Below, piece by piece: positions 1-8,077 of a stretch of 64,000 nucleotides of DNA; the stretch's first letter is position 1, and the number at the start of each line of letters is the position of its first letter. The DNA is taken from NCBI RefSeq assembly GCF_014649695.1, contig NZ_BMTN01000001.1, positions 806,001 to 870,000 of the forward strand. The letters are read 5' to 3'. Source of the DNA: Streptomyces kurssanovii (GTDB lineage: Bacteria; Actinomycetota; Actinomycetes; Streptomycetales; Streptomycetaceae). The notes beneath the pieces are model-generated. The model saw only the letters and a program-made list of their open reading frames with translations, searched no databases and was not told the DNA's origin. Position numbers and translations under genes: made by a program.

Positions 1-1765
1 CGGCGACGATCACGTTGACGTAATCGCGGCTGCGCAGGGCGTGGTCCGCCACCGAGAGCAGGGTGTTGGCGTCCGGGGGCAGGTAGACGCGGACGACTTC
101 TGGGCTCTTGTTCAGTACGTGGTCGACGAATCCGGGGTCCTGGTGGGAGAAGCCGTTGTGGTCCTGGCGCCACACGTGGGACGTGAGCAGGTAGTTCAGG
201 GAGGGGAGGGGCGCGCGCCACGGCAGGGCCCGGGAGGTCTTGAGCCACTTGATGTGCTGGTTGACCATGGAGTCGACGATGTGGACGAATGCCTCGTAGC
301 AGGAGAAGAGCCCGTGGCGGCCGGTGAGGAGGTAGCCCTCCAGCCAGCCTTGGCAGGTGTGTTCGGAGAGGATCTCCATAACACGGCCGTGCCGGTCCAG
401 GTGTTCGTCGGTGCCCGTCGTCTGCGCCTGCCATGCTTTGCCGCTGGCTTCGTACACCGCTTGGAGCCGGTTGGAGGCGGTCTCGTCCGGGCCGACGAGC
501 CGGAAGTCACGGCGGTCGGCGGTGGCGGCCATGACGGCTTCCAGCAGGTCCCCGAGGACCCGGGTCGGCTCGTGCATGGTCCTGCCCGGTTCGTCCACGG
601 GAACTGCGAAGCGTTGGAGCGCCGGGACGGGCAGGTCACGTACGAGCAGACCGCCGTTGGCGTGCGGTGTCGCGCCCAGCCTGCGCCGGCCCTCCGGGAC
701 ACAGGCCAGAACCTCTGCCCGGGGGCGCCCGTGGTCGTCGAAGAGCTCCTCGGGACGGTACGAGCGGAGCCAGGCTTCAAGCTGCGCCAGGTGGTCGGGG
801 TCGTCGCGAACTCCGGCCAGCGGCACCTGGTGGGCGCGCCATGTGCCTTCGACGGGCAGGCCGTCCACCGTTTCCGGGCCGGTCCAGCCCTTCGGGGTCC
901 GCAGGACGATCACGGGCCAGCGCGGACGTTCGGCCGGTCCGCCGGCGCGTGCGGTCTGCTGAATGCGGTGGATCACGTCGAGCGCGGTGTCCATGGCGGC
1001 GGCCATGGCCTGGTGGACCTGGTGCGGGTCGTCGCCGGTGACATGCAGGGGGTCATGGCCGTATCCCCGCAGCAGCTCGTCCAGTTCTGCCTCCGGCAGG
1101 CGCGCCAGGACGGCCGGGTTCGCGATCTTGTAGCCGTTGAGGTGCAGGATGGGCAGCACGGCCCCGTCGTGGACCGGGTCGAGGAACTTGTTGGAGTGCC
1201 AGGAGGCGGCCAGCGGTCCCGTCTCCGCCTCGCCGTCACCGATGACGCACGCCACCAGCAGGTCGGGGTTGTCGAGCGCGGCGCCGTACGCGTGAGACAG
1301 GGAGTACCCCAGTTCGCCGCCCTCGTGGATGGAGCCCGGTGTCTCCGGGGCGACGTGGCTCGGCACGCCGCCGGGGAAGGAGAACTGCCGGAACAGCCGC
1401 CGCATGCCGTCCTCGTCCCGGCTCACATCCGGGTAGGTCTCACTGTAGCTGCCTTCCAGCCAGGAGTTGGCGAGTACGGCCGGCCCACCGTGCCCCGGCC
1501 CCCAGATGCACAGCGCCTCCTGGCCGCGGCGTCGGATCACCCGGTTGAGGTGCGTGTGCACGAGGTTCAGTCCGGGGGACGTACCCCAGTGCCCGAGCAG
1601 CCGCGGCTTGATGTGCGCCGCCTCCAGCGGCTTACTCAGAAGCGGGTTGTCCATCAGATAGATCTGGCCGACCGACAGGTAGTTGGCCGCCCGCCAGTGG
1701 GCGTCGAGCGCGGTGAGCTCGTCGTCGTTCAGCGGTACGCCGTCCGGATGCTCGTCCTTGCGCAT
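1..1765 (-). CDS. xfp: Phosphoketolase (xylulose-5-P/fructose-6-P), 3' end cut by window edge
   Basis: Thiamine-diphosphate enzyme that splits xylulose-5-P or fructose-6-P with phosphate to acetyl-P and an aldose phosphate, in the cytoplasm. The minus-strand reading starts [20 protein letters not shown] and shows the family's GHWGTSPG and GPGHGGPA motifs near residues 60-95, then GDGEAETGP (TPP/Mg binding) near residue 180. About 588 codons are visible with no stop before the edge; the family is usually near 800 residues, so roughly the C-terminal quarter is missing. The ATG at 1763-1765 begins where the conserved N-terminus begins. It diverges from the hibernation-factor gene, sharing a ~420-base upstream region, which suggests joint control in a low-oxygen or stress programme (inference). 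Confidence 0.95.
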   Translation of the reverse strand, partial: MRKDEHPDGVPLNDDELTALDAHWRAANYLSVGQIYLMDNPLLSKPLEAAHIKPRLLGHWGTSPGLNLVHTHLNRVIRRRGQEALCIWGPGHGGPAVLANSWLEGSYSETYPDVSRDEDGMRRLFRQFSFPGGVPSHVAPETPGSIHEGGELGYSLSHAYGAALDNPDLLVACVIGDGEAETGPLAASWHSNKFLDPVHDGAVLPILHLNGYKIANPAVLARLPEAELDELLRGYGHDPLHVTGDDPHQVHQAMAAAMDTALDVIHRIQQTARAGGPAERPRWPVIVLRTPKGWTGPETVDGLPVEGTWRAHQVPLAGVRDDPDHLAQLEAWLRSYRPEELFDDHGRPRAEVLACVPEGRRRLGATPHANGGLLVRDLPVPALQRFAVPVDEPGRTMHEPTRVLGDLLEAVMAATADRRDFRLVGPDETASNRLQAVYEASGKAWQAQTTGTDEHLDRHGRVMEILSEHTCQGWLEGYLLTGRHGLFSCYEAFVHIVDSMVNQHIKWLKTSRALPWRAPLPSLNYLLTSHVWRQDHNGFSHQDPGFVDHVLNKSPEVVRVYLPPDANTLLSVADHALRSRDYVNVIVA

Positions 1766-2187
1766 GCTTCCTCCGTCTGAAGTGGTCAGCGGTGGCCGAG
1801 GCCGGACCGGTGGCTGCAGAGGGACGTGTGTCCCCTACGTCGTGACAGCCACTCCTCCTCGCGCCTCCTGGCGTGCGGTTCCTCTGAGGCCCTCTTGTGC
1901 ATGGTCGTCAGTGCGCCCTCTGAAGGCACCGTGACACAGGCGGCAGGGCCGCAAGAAGGGCCGGATGGGCCATCCATGCACCTCTGTCCGGGACGGCCCG
2001 CGAACCCGGGCCGCAGCCATGCCCCTTGCCCGTCCGGGGCTGTGGGCCGAGCGGCCTTGACCGGAGGCCCGGAGGTCCCGGGCACCGGGGCGAGGGGGGT
2101 ACCGCTGGAACTTCGGCGGGGGCCCGGACGGCTCTGCCCGGAACGAGCCGACGCCGTCAGTCTGGGATCGATCAAGGAGGAGTTCTC
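1766..2187. other. Divergent intergenic region between xfp and hibernation factor gene
   Basis: This 422-base stretch has several short open frames, but none shows protein-like composition or a convincing ribosome site. It must hold the promoters for both flanking genes. The only structure I can point to is the GC-rich palindrome at 2045-2056 (separate entry) and a good ribosome site, AAGGAGG at 2174-2180, for the downstream ATG. No RNA gene is apparent. Confidence 0.5.
2041..2062. promoter_or_regulatory. Candidate operator palindrome upstream of RafH-like gene
   Basis: TGTGGGCCGAGCGGCCTTG contains the perfect palindrome GGCCGAGCGGCC up to its central AG (2045-2056). It lies about 130 bases before the ATG at 2188. 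Almost the same string, TGTGGGCCGCGGCCCTTG, occurs before the next stress gene (3061-3078). The shared flanks TGT and TTG make this more than generic GC richness. A DevR/DosR-type regulator is one possibility given the genes, but I cannot confirm a motif match. Confidence 0.35.
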
Positions 2188-2985
2188 ATGAGCGGTCTCA
2201 AGACCAGCCAGGTGGTCGACGTCCAGGTCCGCAACCGAGGGCAAGTGCCCGACGGTGCGGCGGTCTACGCGCAGGAGAAGGTGCTCGCGGCGATCAGCCA
2301 CGTGAGCGAACCGGTGCTGGCCGCCCAGGTGAAGCTCACACAGGCCGTCAATACCTCGGCGAACCGTCCGGCCACAGCTCAGGCAGTGGTGGACGTCAAC
2401 GGCCGGCCGGTACGAGCCCATGTGGCGGCGACCACCATGCTCGAAGCGGTCGACCTCCTGCAGGAGCGCCTGACGGCACGGCTCGCCCGGGCACGGCGGC
2501 ACGGGTCGCGCGGCCTCCACGGCAACAGCCCGCATACCCAGGAGTGGTGGGACGGCCGGGGCCGCGAACACCGCCCGCCCCGCCATCACCTCCCGACCGA
2601 GGAGCGCCGCATCATGCGGCACAAGTCCTTCAGCCTGACCCACCAGACGCCCGAGGACGCCGTGATCGACCTGGAAGCCATGGACTACGACTTCTGGGTC
2701 TTCACGGACCTGGTCTCCGGGCACGACAGCGTCGTCTACCGCGATGTCCGCACCGGCCGGCATCGCTTGGCATCGCTGGGACCCCTGGGCCAGGAATGCG
2801 AAGTCGACGGACTGCTCAGCGTGAGCACGGCCCCCGTACCCACCAGCAGTGTGGCCGAGGCCGTTTCGCGGTTGCACCTCACCGGATTGCCCTTCGTCTT
2901 CTTCAACGACACGGCCACCGGCCGGGGCAGCGTCCTCTACCACCGCTACGACGGCCACTACGGACTGATCACTCCGTGCCGGTAA
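2188..2985 (+). CDS. RafH-like ribosome hibernation promoting factor with two C-terminal domains
   Basis: Binds the 30S decoding centre and stabilises inactive ribosomes. The 265-residue product has an N-terminal S30AE domain (about 1-105), a charged linker rich in Arg, Gly and His (about 105-140), then two copies of the S30AE C-terminal dimerisation domain. Copy 1 has EDAVIDLEAMDYDFWVF and SVVYRDV; copy 2 has EAVSRLHLTGLPFVFF and SVLYHRYDGHYGLI. Ordinary long HPF has one such domain; the two-copy layout is that of mycobacterial RafH, which belongs to the DosR hypoxia regulon. The start at 2188 is fixed by AAGGAGG seven bases upstream; the frame is open further 5' but has no similarity there. 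Neighbours (phosphoketolase, stress proteins, nitroreductase) fit a dormancy role. Confidence 0.88.
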   Translation: MSGLKTSQVVDVQVRNRGQVPDGAAVYAQEKVLAAISHVSEPVLAAQVKLTQAVNTSANRPATAQAVVDVNGRPVRAHVAATTMLEAVDLLQERLTARLARARRHGSRGLHGNSPHTQEWWDGRGREHRPPRHHLPTEERRIMRHKSFSLTHQTPEDAVIDLEAMDYDFWVFTDLVSGHDSVVYRDVRTGRHRLASLGPLGQECEVDGLLSVSTAPVPTSSVAEAVSRLHLTGLPFVFFNDTATGRGSVLYHRYDGHYGLITPCR

Positions 2986-3060
2986 CTCCTTCGGGACAAC
3001 ACCGCCCGCCGCTGCCCCAACTCGAGTCCGGGCGGGTTGGACCGCCTCAGGTAACCGGCC

Positions 3061-3080
3061 TGTGGGCCGCGGCCCTTGCC
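3061..3080. promoter_or_regulatory. Candidate operator palindrome upstream of tandem USP gene
   Basis: TGTGGGCCGCGGCCCTTG holds the perfect 12-base palindrome GGGCCGCGGCCC (3064-3075), about 73 bases before the GTG start at 3148. Its outer bases match the palindrome at 2041-2059. GC-rich palindromes arise by chance in this genome, so the support comes from the shared flanks and equivalent position. Confidence 0.35.
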
Positions 3081-3147
3081 ACGCGCCAACAGCCGGTCCC
3101 GGTCCACCACCGCCCGACATCCGAAGATTTTTCGCCCGGAGGAAACC

Positions 3148-4074
3148 GTGTCACGTGCCGTAATGGCCGCCGTGGACGGCTCGGCCGAATCGCTGGCCGC
3201 CGCGGAGTGGGCTGCCCACGAGGCTCGGCTGCGCCGTCTGCCCTTGCACGTCCTGCATGCCTGGCAGGAGTGGCCGCCGGCTTTCGCCCACGCACCGTTC
3301 ACAGGGATGGGCACCTCGCCCAGCGAGGAGACAACCGTCACGCGGCGCTGGGCCGAGCGTGTCCCCCGCGAGGTGTCCGACCGGCTGCGTGAGGGACACC
3401 CCGGCCTGGACATCACGGTGGAGCAGGTATTCGGCCGTCCCACGGAGGTATTGCTCTCCGCGGCCAAGAAGGCGGAAGCCCTGGTCGTGGGTTCCCGAGG
3501 ACTGGGCAGCCTGGCCGGCTTTCTGGCCGGGTCGGTCTCGTTGCCCGTGATCGCGCACGCGGAGCGCCCGGTCGTCGTCGTGAGGGCCGAGGAGCGGGCC
3601 GAGGACGAACTGCGGTCCCGGCCCGGCAACAGCGAGGGCCAGCGGTACCTGGACGTAGTGCTCGGCCTCGACCTCGCCCGGCCCTGCGACGAGTTGCTCG
3701 CGTACGCCTTCGAGGCCGCCGCTGACCGAGCGGCCGCCCTGCGGGTCGTCCACGGCTGGAGTGTACCGATGCTCGTCGGGTACGACCCCGCAGCCGTCGA
3801 CCCCGGCCACGGCGTGGCACCGGGGCTCCGTGAGACAGGCGCGCTCTCCGACGCATTGCGGCCGTGGCGGGGCAATTTTCCCCAGGTCGAGGTCAAGGAG
3901 CAGTGCACGGTGGGCCGGCCCGCCGACCATCTTGTGGAGGCGTCGAAGGATGCCTCGCTGCTGGTCGTGGGACGGCGCATACGCCGGGCGGCGACCGGAG
4001 CCCACATCGGCCCGGTTACACACGCGGTGCTGCACCACGCCAGGACGCCCGTGGCGGTCGTCCCTCACCTCTGA
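3148..4074 (+). CDS. Tandem-domain universal stress protein
   Basis: A 308-residue protein with two UspA domains, a class common in actinobacteria and often induced by hypoxia or stationary phase. Domain 1 (about 1-145) starts VMAAVDGS and has the ATP-binding loop GSRGLGSLAGFLAGSVS. Domain 2 (about 160-308) starts VVLGLDLARP and ends with a loop GRRIRRAATGAHIGPVTH, where the second loop glycine is absent, so nucleotide binding there may be weak. The GTG at 3148 is chosen because GGAGG lies directly upstream and the conserved domain begins at residue 4; an in-frame upstream extension looks non-coding. It sits between the hibernation factor and a decayed USP gene. Confidence 0.9.
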   Translation: MSRAVMAAVDGSAESLAAAEWAAHEARLRRLPLHVLHAWQEWPPAFAHAPFTGMGTSPSEETTVTRRWAERVPREVSDRLREGHPGLDITVEQVFGRPTEVLLSAAKKAEALVVGSRGLGSLAGFLAGSVSLPVIAHAERPVVVVRAEERAEDELRSRPGNSEGQRYLDVVLGLDLARPCDELLAYAFEAAADRAAALRVVHGWSVPMLVGYDPAAVDPGHGVAPGLRETGALSDALRPWRGNFPQVEVKEQCTVGRPADHLVEASKDASLLVVGRRIRRAATGAHIGPVTHAVLHHARTPVAVVPHL

Positions 4075-4461
4075 TCGCGGTCGCATCCCCGACACGGGAC
4101 ACACCATGGCGGGTGCACGCTGTCACCGCCCGTGCTCGGTGGACAGGACCGCGTAGGTCACCGGCAGGGCCGAAGGTCCCTGGCCAACCGCACCGCCAGC
4201 CCTCCCGTGACCTGGACCAGTCGGCTCGACCCTCATTTCGCTGCGGAGCAATGGGCCTGGACGCACGAGTGGGTGCGCTCGAAGGCTTGGGCCTCGGCTG
4301 ATGGCTGCTTTCGGGTCCGCTCGCCCAGCTCGTCCTGTGTGGCCGGGGCTCGCTGCCCGGGGGACGTTCGGACTCAGGCAGAGCCCATCGGCCCCTGGCC
4401 ACGCCGCACCGTCAGGTGGACGCTGACCTTATGACCACAGGACACAGCCGCCGCTTCGGGG
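4075..4461. other. Intergenic region without recognisable gene
   Basis: About 390 bases between the tandem USP gene and the decayed USP gene. Open frames on both strands are shadow-like and Arg/Pro/Ser-rich. I see no convincing ribosome site, promoter or hairpin. It may be erased coding sequence, since the next feature is itself a wrecked gene. Confidence 0.4.
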
Positions 4462-4467
4462 ATGGTC

Positions 4468-4835
4468 ATGACACGAGTGACCGTCCAAGTCGACGGCTCG
4501 GCCGAAGCTCTCCCAGCGGTGCGGCGGACCGCCCGGGAGGCGGAGCTCAGAGCGAGCGGCGGACCGCACGTGGTTCGGGTACGGGAAAGGGCTGGGATGC
4601 CCGAGTTCCTCCTGCGAGGTGGCCGCATGCAGAACTCCAGGGCGAAGGCTTCACTGTATGGAGCGGTGAACGGTGCGCGGCATCAGCAGGAGCATCTGGT
4701 GCCAGCCACGGAATCCCCTCGACCAGCCCACGAGACAGTCACCGCTCGGCCCACGGTTGGGCCATGTGGCGCACACGGTGATCCACCACGCCGCCGCGCC
4801 GGTCATGGTGGTGCCTCGCTCCCAGCATCAGCGAC
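4468..4835 (+). pseudogene. Universal stress protein remnant, frameshifted and internally deleted
   Basis: The 5' part encodes MTRVTVQVDGSAEALPAV and AREAELRASGGPHVV, an unmistakable UspA N-terminus close to that of the intact gene 1.3 kb upstream. The reading then loses similarity after about 40 residues. In another frame near 4745-4820 the text RLGHVAHTVIHHAAAPVMVV is the final helix and strand of a USP domain. Head and tail are thus out of frame, and the middle is shorter than the ~140 residues of one domain. I read this as a dead USP copy with at least one frameshift and a deletion. Confidence 0.75.
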
Positions 4836-4859
4836 CCCAGTCCAGGGAAGGTGACCGCA

Positions 4860-5840
4860 ATGCCCACTCCTACGCCCGACACACAGGCCGTGAGGTCATG
4901 GGTCGCAGATGCCACCGCAGCCCCCTCGATGCATAACGCGCAGCCCTGGCTGTTCCGCTACACGGGCGACAGCGGTGAGCTGCTGCTGCGCATGGACCCG
5001 GACCGGACCATGCCGCGCACGGACCCGTCGGCCCGGGGCCTGCACATCGGCTGTGGCGCCGCGCTGTTCAACTTGCGGGTGGCAGCCGCGCGCACGGGCT
5101 GGGACGCGCACGTCAGACTGTTGCCAGAGGTGGAGGCGCCGGCGGAGCTGGCCGTGGTCACCTTTGTCCCCGCCGGAGCGCAGGATGGCATCGCCGCTCT
5201 GTACCCGGCGATCGCCAAGCGTCATACGAGCCGGGAGCCGTTCACGGACGAGACGGTTCCGCAGGCGGTGCTCGACGGGCTGAGCGGTGCCGCGCTGGCC
5301 GAAGGCGCACGTCTGACGTTTCCTGGCGCCTGGCAGGTCCAGGCGATGCTCGACCTGGTGTGGGACGCCGGGCACGAGGAGCAGTTGTCGCCGGAGGTAC
5401 GGGAGGAGATCGCCCGGTGGACCGGTACGGGAGCCGAGGAGGCGACGGGTCAGGGGGTTCCGTCCTCCGCGTTCGGTCCTCGCCGCTACGACGGCCGGGC
5501 GCCCGTGCGTGACTTCGCCGGCAACCGTCCCGTGGAAGGGCGCCGATCCGCCGTCTTCGAGCAAACTCCGTGCCTGGCGGTCCTGGGCACCAGCGAGGAC
5601 GGGCCCAGGGATTGGCTGCTGGCCGGGCAGGCCATGGAGCGTGTACTGCTGCAGGCGACGCTGGACGGCCTGTCCACATCACTCAACTCCCAGGCGCTCG
5701 AATGGCCGGAGCTGCGCTGGGCGATGCGCGACCCCCAGTCGACGACGGGATACCCGCAGATGGTGATCCGGCTGGGGTACGGCCCGGAAGTGCGCCCGAC
5801 CCCGCGCAGGCCAGTGTCCGACGTATTCGACGTCGTGTGA
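4860..5840 (+). CDS. Acg-family nitroreductase-like flavoprotein
   Basis: A 326-residue protein of the FMN nitroreductase superfamily, Acg/Rv2032 branch, which in mycobacteria is dormancy-linked and may sequester flavin instead of reducing nitro groups. The N-terminus has the branch's [10 protein letters not shown] signature (residues ~20-30); other landmarks are [15 protein letters not shown] (~60) and KRHTSREPF (~120), and the end is the usual [10 protein letters not shown] followed by a proline/arginine tail. The ATG at 4860 is preferred over the GTG at 4851 because GGAAGG lies at proper distance only from the former. It is flanked on both sides by decayed USP genes, so the block was once richer in stress proteins. 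Confidence 0.88.
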   Translation: MPTPTPDTQAVRSWVADATAAPSMHNAQPWLFRYTGDSGELLLRMDPDRTMPRTDPSARGLHIGCGAALFNLRVAAARTGWDAHVRLLPEVEAPAELAVVTFVPAGAQDGIAALYPAIAKRHTSREPFTDETVPQAVLDGLSGAALAEGARLTFPGAWQVQAMLDLVWDAGHEEQLSPEVREEIARWTGTGAEEATGQGVPSSAFGPRRYDGRAPVRDFAGNRPVEGRRSAVFEQTPCLAVLGTSEDGPRDWLLAGQAMERVLLQATLDGLSTSLNSQALEWPELRWAMRDPQSTTGYPQMVIRLGYGPEVRPTPRRPVSDVFDVV

Positions 5841-5844
5841 GCCC

Positions 5845-6190
5845 AGAGGGCATTGTCCAGCACAGCCGTGGCCTGATCCTCGTAGCAGCGGGCCGGGTCG
5901 CCCGCGAGCAGGGGGTGGTCGATGGCCTCATGCGCTGGGCGACGCCAGGCACGTACGACGTTCAGGACGCAGCCGCGCGCCTCGGCCTCGCGGAAGGCGA
6001 AGCGCACCGCAGCGGACTCCACGTCGGCGTCACCGATCCCGAGCAGGACGCGTTCGTGCGTGCCTGCCGGCCCCGCCTTGTCACCGCGCACTACGATGAC
6101 CGGACAGTGCGCGTGGGCCGCTACCGACAGACTCACCGAACCCAGCAGCAGGCCAGTGAACCCGCCGTGCCCGCGCGACCCGGGAAACCG
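5845..6190 (-). pseudogene. Universal stress protein remnant lacking both ends
   Basis: On the minus strand the translation from about 6190 reads [19 protein letters not shown] and [13 protein letters not shown], the ATP loop and last strand of a first USP domain. It then gives [21 protein letters not shown] and [14 protein letters not shown], the start of a second domain. The beginning of domain 1 is missing, and domain 2 ends after about 65 residues near 5845, against the 3' end of the nitroreductase gene. No start codon or ribosome site precedes the remnant. It is the relic of a tandem USP gene that was convergent with the nitroreductase. Confidence 0.75.
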
Positions 6191-6241
6191 CCCTTGACCT
6201 GCAAAAACGCAGGCAGGGAGCCTATGTCCAGGAGTAACTCG

Positions 6242-6664
6242 ATGATGCGTACAATGTTCAAGTCCAAGATCCACCGCGCCACCGTCACCCAGGCCGACCT
6301 GCACTACGTCGGATCCGTGACGGTCGACCGCGATCTCATGGATGCCGCCGACCTGCTGCCCGGCGAGCTCGTCCACATCGTCGACATCACCAACGGCGCG
6401 CGCCTGGAGACCTACGTCATCGAGGGGCAGCGCGGCTCCGGTGTGATCGGGATCAACGGGGCCGCCGCGCACCTTGTGCATCCCGGTGACCTGGTGATCC
6501 TGATCAGCTACGCCCAGGTCGAGGACGCGGAGGCCCGCACCCTGGTGCCCAGTGTCGTGCACGTCGACGCGGACAACCGGATCGTGGCGCTCGGCTCCGA
6601 CGCCTCCGAGCCGGTGCCCGGCAGCGACACCTCGCGCAGCCCCCAGGCGGCTTCCGCGCTCTGA
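6242..6664 (+). CDS. panD: Aspartate 1-decarboxylase proenzyme
   Basis: Makes beta-alanine from L-aspartate for pantothenate and CoA. The ~140-residue product has the family start [18 protein letters not shown] followed by the self-cleavage Gly-Ser in YVGSVTVD (near residue 28), where the Ser becomes the pyruvoyl cofactor. [16 protein letters not shown] is also conserved. AGGAG at 6230-6234 points to the ATG at 6242; ATGs at 6224, 6245 and 6254 are in frame, so the exact start is uncertain by a few residues. The tail after residue ~118 is rich in Ser/Pro and beyond the family core. It stands without panB or panC beside a USP relic, suggesting a stress-cluster copy; whether it is the only panD cannot be told here. 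Confidence 0.93.
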   Translation: MMRTMFKSKIHRATVTQADLHYVGSVTVDRDLMDAADLLPGELVHIVDITNGARLETYVIEGQRGSGVIGINGAAAHLVHPGDLVILISYAQVEDAEARTLVPSVVHVDADNRIVALGSDASEPVPGSDTSRSPQAASAL

Positions 6665-6996
6665 GCCGTGCACGCGGGCGAACCCCGCCGCCGGGGAGGA
6701 GAATCGGAGCAGAAGTGTTCCGGCCCGGCGGTGGGCACGCGTGCAGCGTGGGGCATGAGGCGGTCCTCAGCACGCACCTGCCGCCGGCCGTCGGCTTCGC
6801 ACCGCGGATGATCGACACCATCTCCCGGGCCCCGGGCCCCGGGCGCCGACCCGTTCGTCGGGCCGGACCAGGCCGCGCTCGAGCAGATGCTGGCCTCGTT
6901 CGAGCCGGAGGGGACCCCGGCGGCCCCGGTCGTGCCCGGCTGAGACGGCCCGCCGCGCGGTCGGCGTCGTGCGTGGAGGGCGCTAGCATCGCGATC
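6665..6996 (+). other. Intergenic region with possible decayed C-terminal coding scrap
   Basis: Mostly featureless GC-rich sequence. From about 6850 one frame reads DPFVGPDQAALEQMLASFEP and ends at a stop near 6943, with more natural composition than random frames. Just upstream another frame reads VGFAPRMIDTISRAPG. The two are separated by a GGGCCCC duplication at 6826-6846 that would shift the frame. I do not recognise the family and regard a remnant as possible, not shown. Confidence 0.25.
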
Positions 6997-7623
6997 ATGC
7001 TGGCGCTGCTGCACACGTCCCCTGTCCACATACCCGTCTTCGACGCGCTGAGGGACAGCGGCCACCCGTCCCTGGAGCTACGGCATCTCGTCCACGACGA
7101 TCTGCTTTCCCGCGCGATGGCCGAAGGCCCTCCGGCCGTCGCCGCCGCGGTGGACGAGGCCCTCGCCGGGGCCGTCGCCGACGGCGCCACCGCGGTGTTG
7201 TGCACCTGCTCGACGATCGGCCAGGTGGCGGAAGCCTGCGCGCCACGCCTCGGCGTCCCGGTGCTCCGGGTGGACCGGCCGATGGCCGCCGCCGCGGCCC
7301 GGTACCGGCGGATCGTCGTGGTCGCGGCGGTCCGTAGCACCCTGGAGCCGACGGCCACGCTCATCAGGGAAGAGGCCGCCGGGCGCGACATCGCTCTGAG
7401 CACGCGGCTCGTCGAAGGCGCATGGGAGCGTTTCGAGGCGGGGGACCACGACGGATACGTGGACGCCGTGGCCGGGGCCCTCGACGAGGTGCGCGGCGCG
7501 GACGTCATCGTGCTCGCCCAGGCCTCGATGGCCGACGCCGCCGACCGCACCAGCAGCCGGGTGCCTGTGCTCTCCAGCCCCGGGACGGGCCTCCGCGCGG
7601 CAGCCGCCGCGGCCGGCGCCTGA
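6997..7623 (+). CDS. Asp/Glu/hydantoin racemase-superfamily protein
   Basis: A 208-residue protein of the Asp/Glu racemase fold. The first catalytic cysteine is present in AVLCTCSTIGQVAE (residues ~65-80). The position of the second cysteine, normally in a GCTH-like loop, appears here as VIVLAQASMADA (~165-178) with no Cys. One-cysteine members include decarboxylases and isomerases, so a classical two-base racemase is unlikely. Start ATG 6997 is followed at once by the conserved first strand LALLHTSPVHIPVFD; a GGAGGG lies 16 bases upstream, a little far. The gene stands alone with no pathway context; substrate unknown. Confidence 0.8.
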   Translation: MLALLHTSPVHIPVFDALRDSGHPSLELRHLVHDDLLSRAMAEGPPAVAAAVDEALAGAVADGATAVLCTCSTIGQVAEACAPRLGVPVLRVDRPMAAAAARYRRIVVVAAVRSTLEPTATLIREEAAGRDIALSTRLVEGAWERFEAGDHDGYVDAVAGALDEVRGADVIVLAQASMADAADRTSSRVPVLSSPGTGLRAAAAAAGA

Positions 7624-7767
7624 CCCGGGGACGCCGCAGCGTGACTGGATCGCGCCGGAACGGGAACGCGGTACGGGACCGCGGAACGAGAACGACCCTC
7701 ACAAAGATCCGTCCCGGATCCGTCCCGCGGAAGGGAAGAGATCCATGACGTCCCCCGGGAGGCCGGC

Positions 7768-7971
7768 ATGACGCACCCGAACCCCGCCCCCGCACCCCCG
7801 GTGCCCACGCCCGACCCCGGGCCGCCGCCGGACCCGGGTCCGATGCCGGGTCCTGTGCCGACTCCGAGCCCGCCGCCGGTGCCCCCGCCGGATCCGATCC
7901 CGCAGCCGCCGGGTCCAGGCCCGCAACCCGTTCCGGGACCGGAACCGGAGCCGGGACCGGCAGGTGTCTGA
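7768..7971 (+). CDS. Small proline-rich hypothetical protein (67 aa)
   Basis: The product is almost entirely Pro, Gly, Asp and Val in motifs such as PDPGPPPDPGP and PQPPGPGPQP, without signal peptide, Cys or membrane segment. It is likely an extended polyproline-type chain. GGGAGG six bases before the ATG supports translation, and the frame is flanked by stops. Low-complexity GC-rich DNA can create such frames by chance, so the gene is probable but not certain. No function can be assigned. Confidence 0.5.
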   Translation: MTHPNPAPAPPVPTPDPGPPPDPGPMPGPVPTPSPPPVPPPDPIPQPPGPGPQPVPGPEPEPGPAGV

Positions 7972-8077
7972 CGGATCCGCACGGAGCGGCGTCTGACGGA
8001 GCCGCGCGGAGCGGCGGTCCTGCAGAGCCGTCCGGAGCCGCCCTCCCCGACCGGGGAGGAGCGGCTCCGGGCGAATG

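Noticed and set aside
41-1780. 579-codon open frame on the plus strand across the phosphoketolase gene
   Set aside because: It is the antisense shadow of xfp. Composition is Val/Arg/Gly-rich with no family text, while the minus strand shows intact phosphoketolase motifs.
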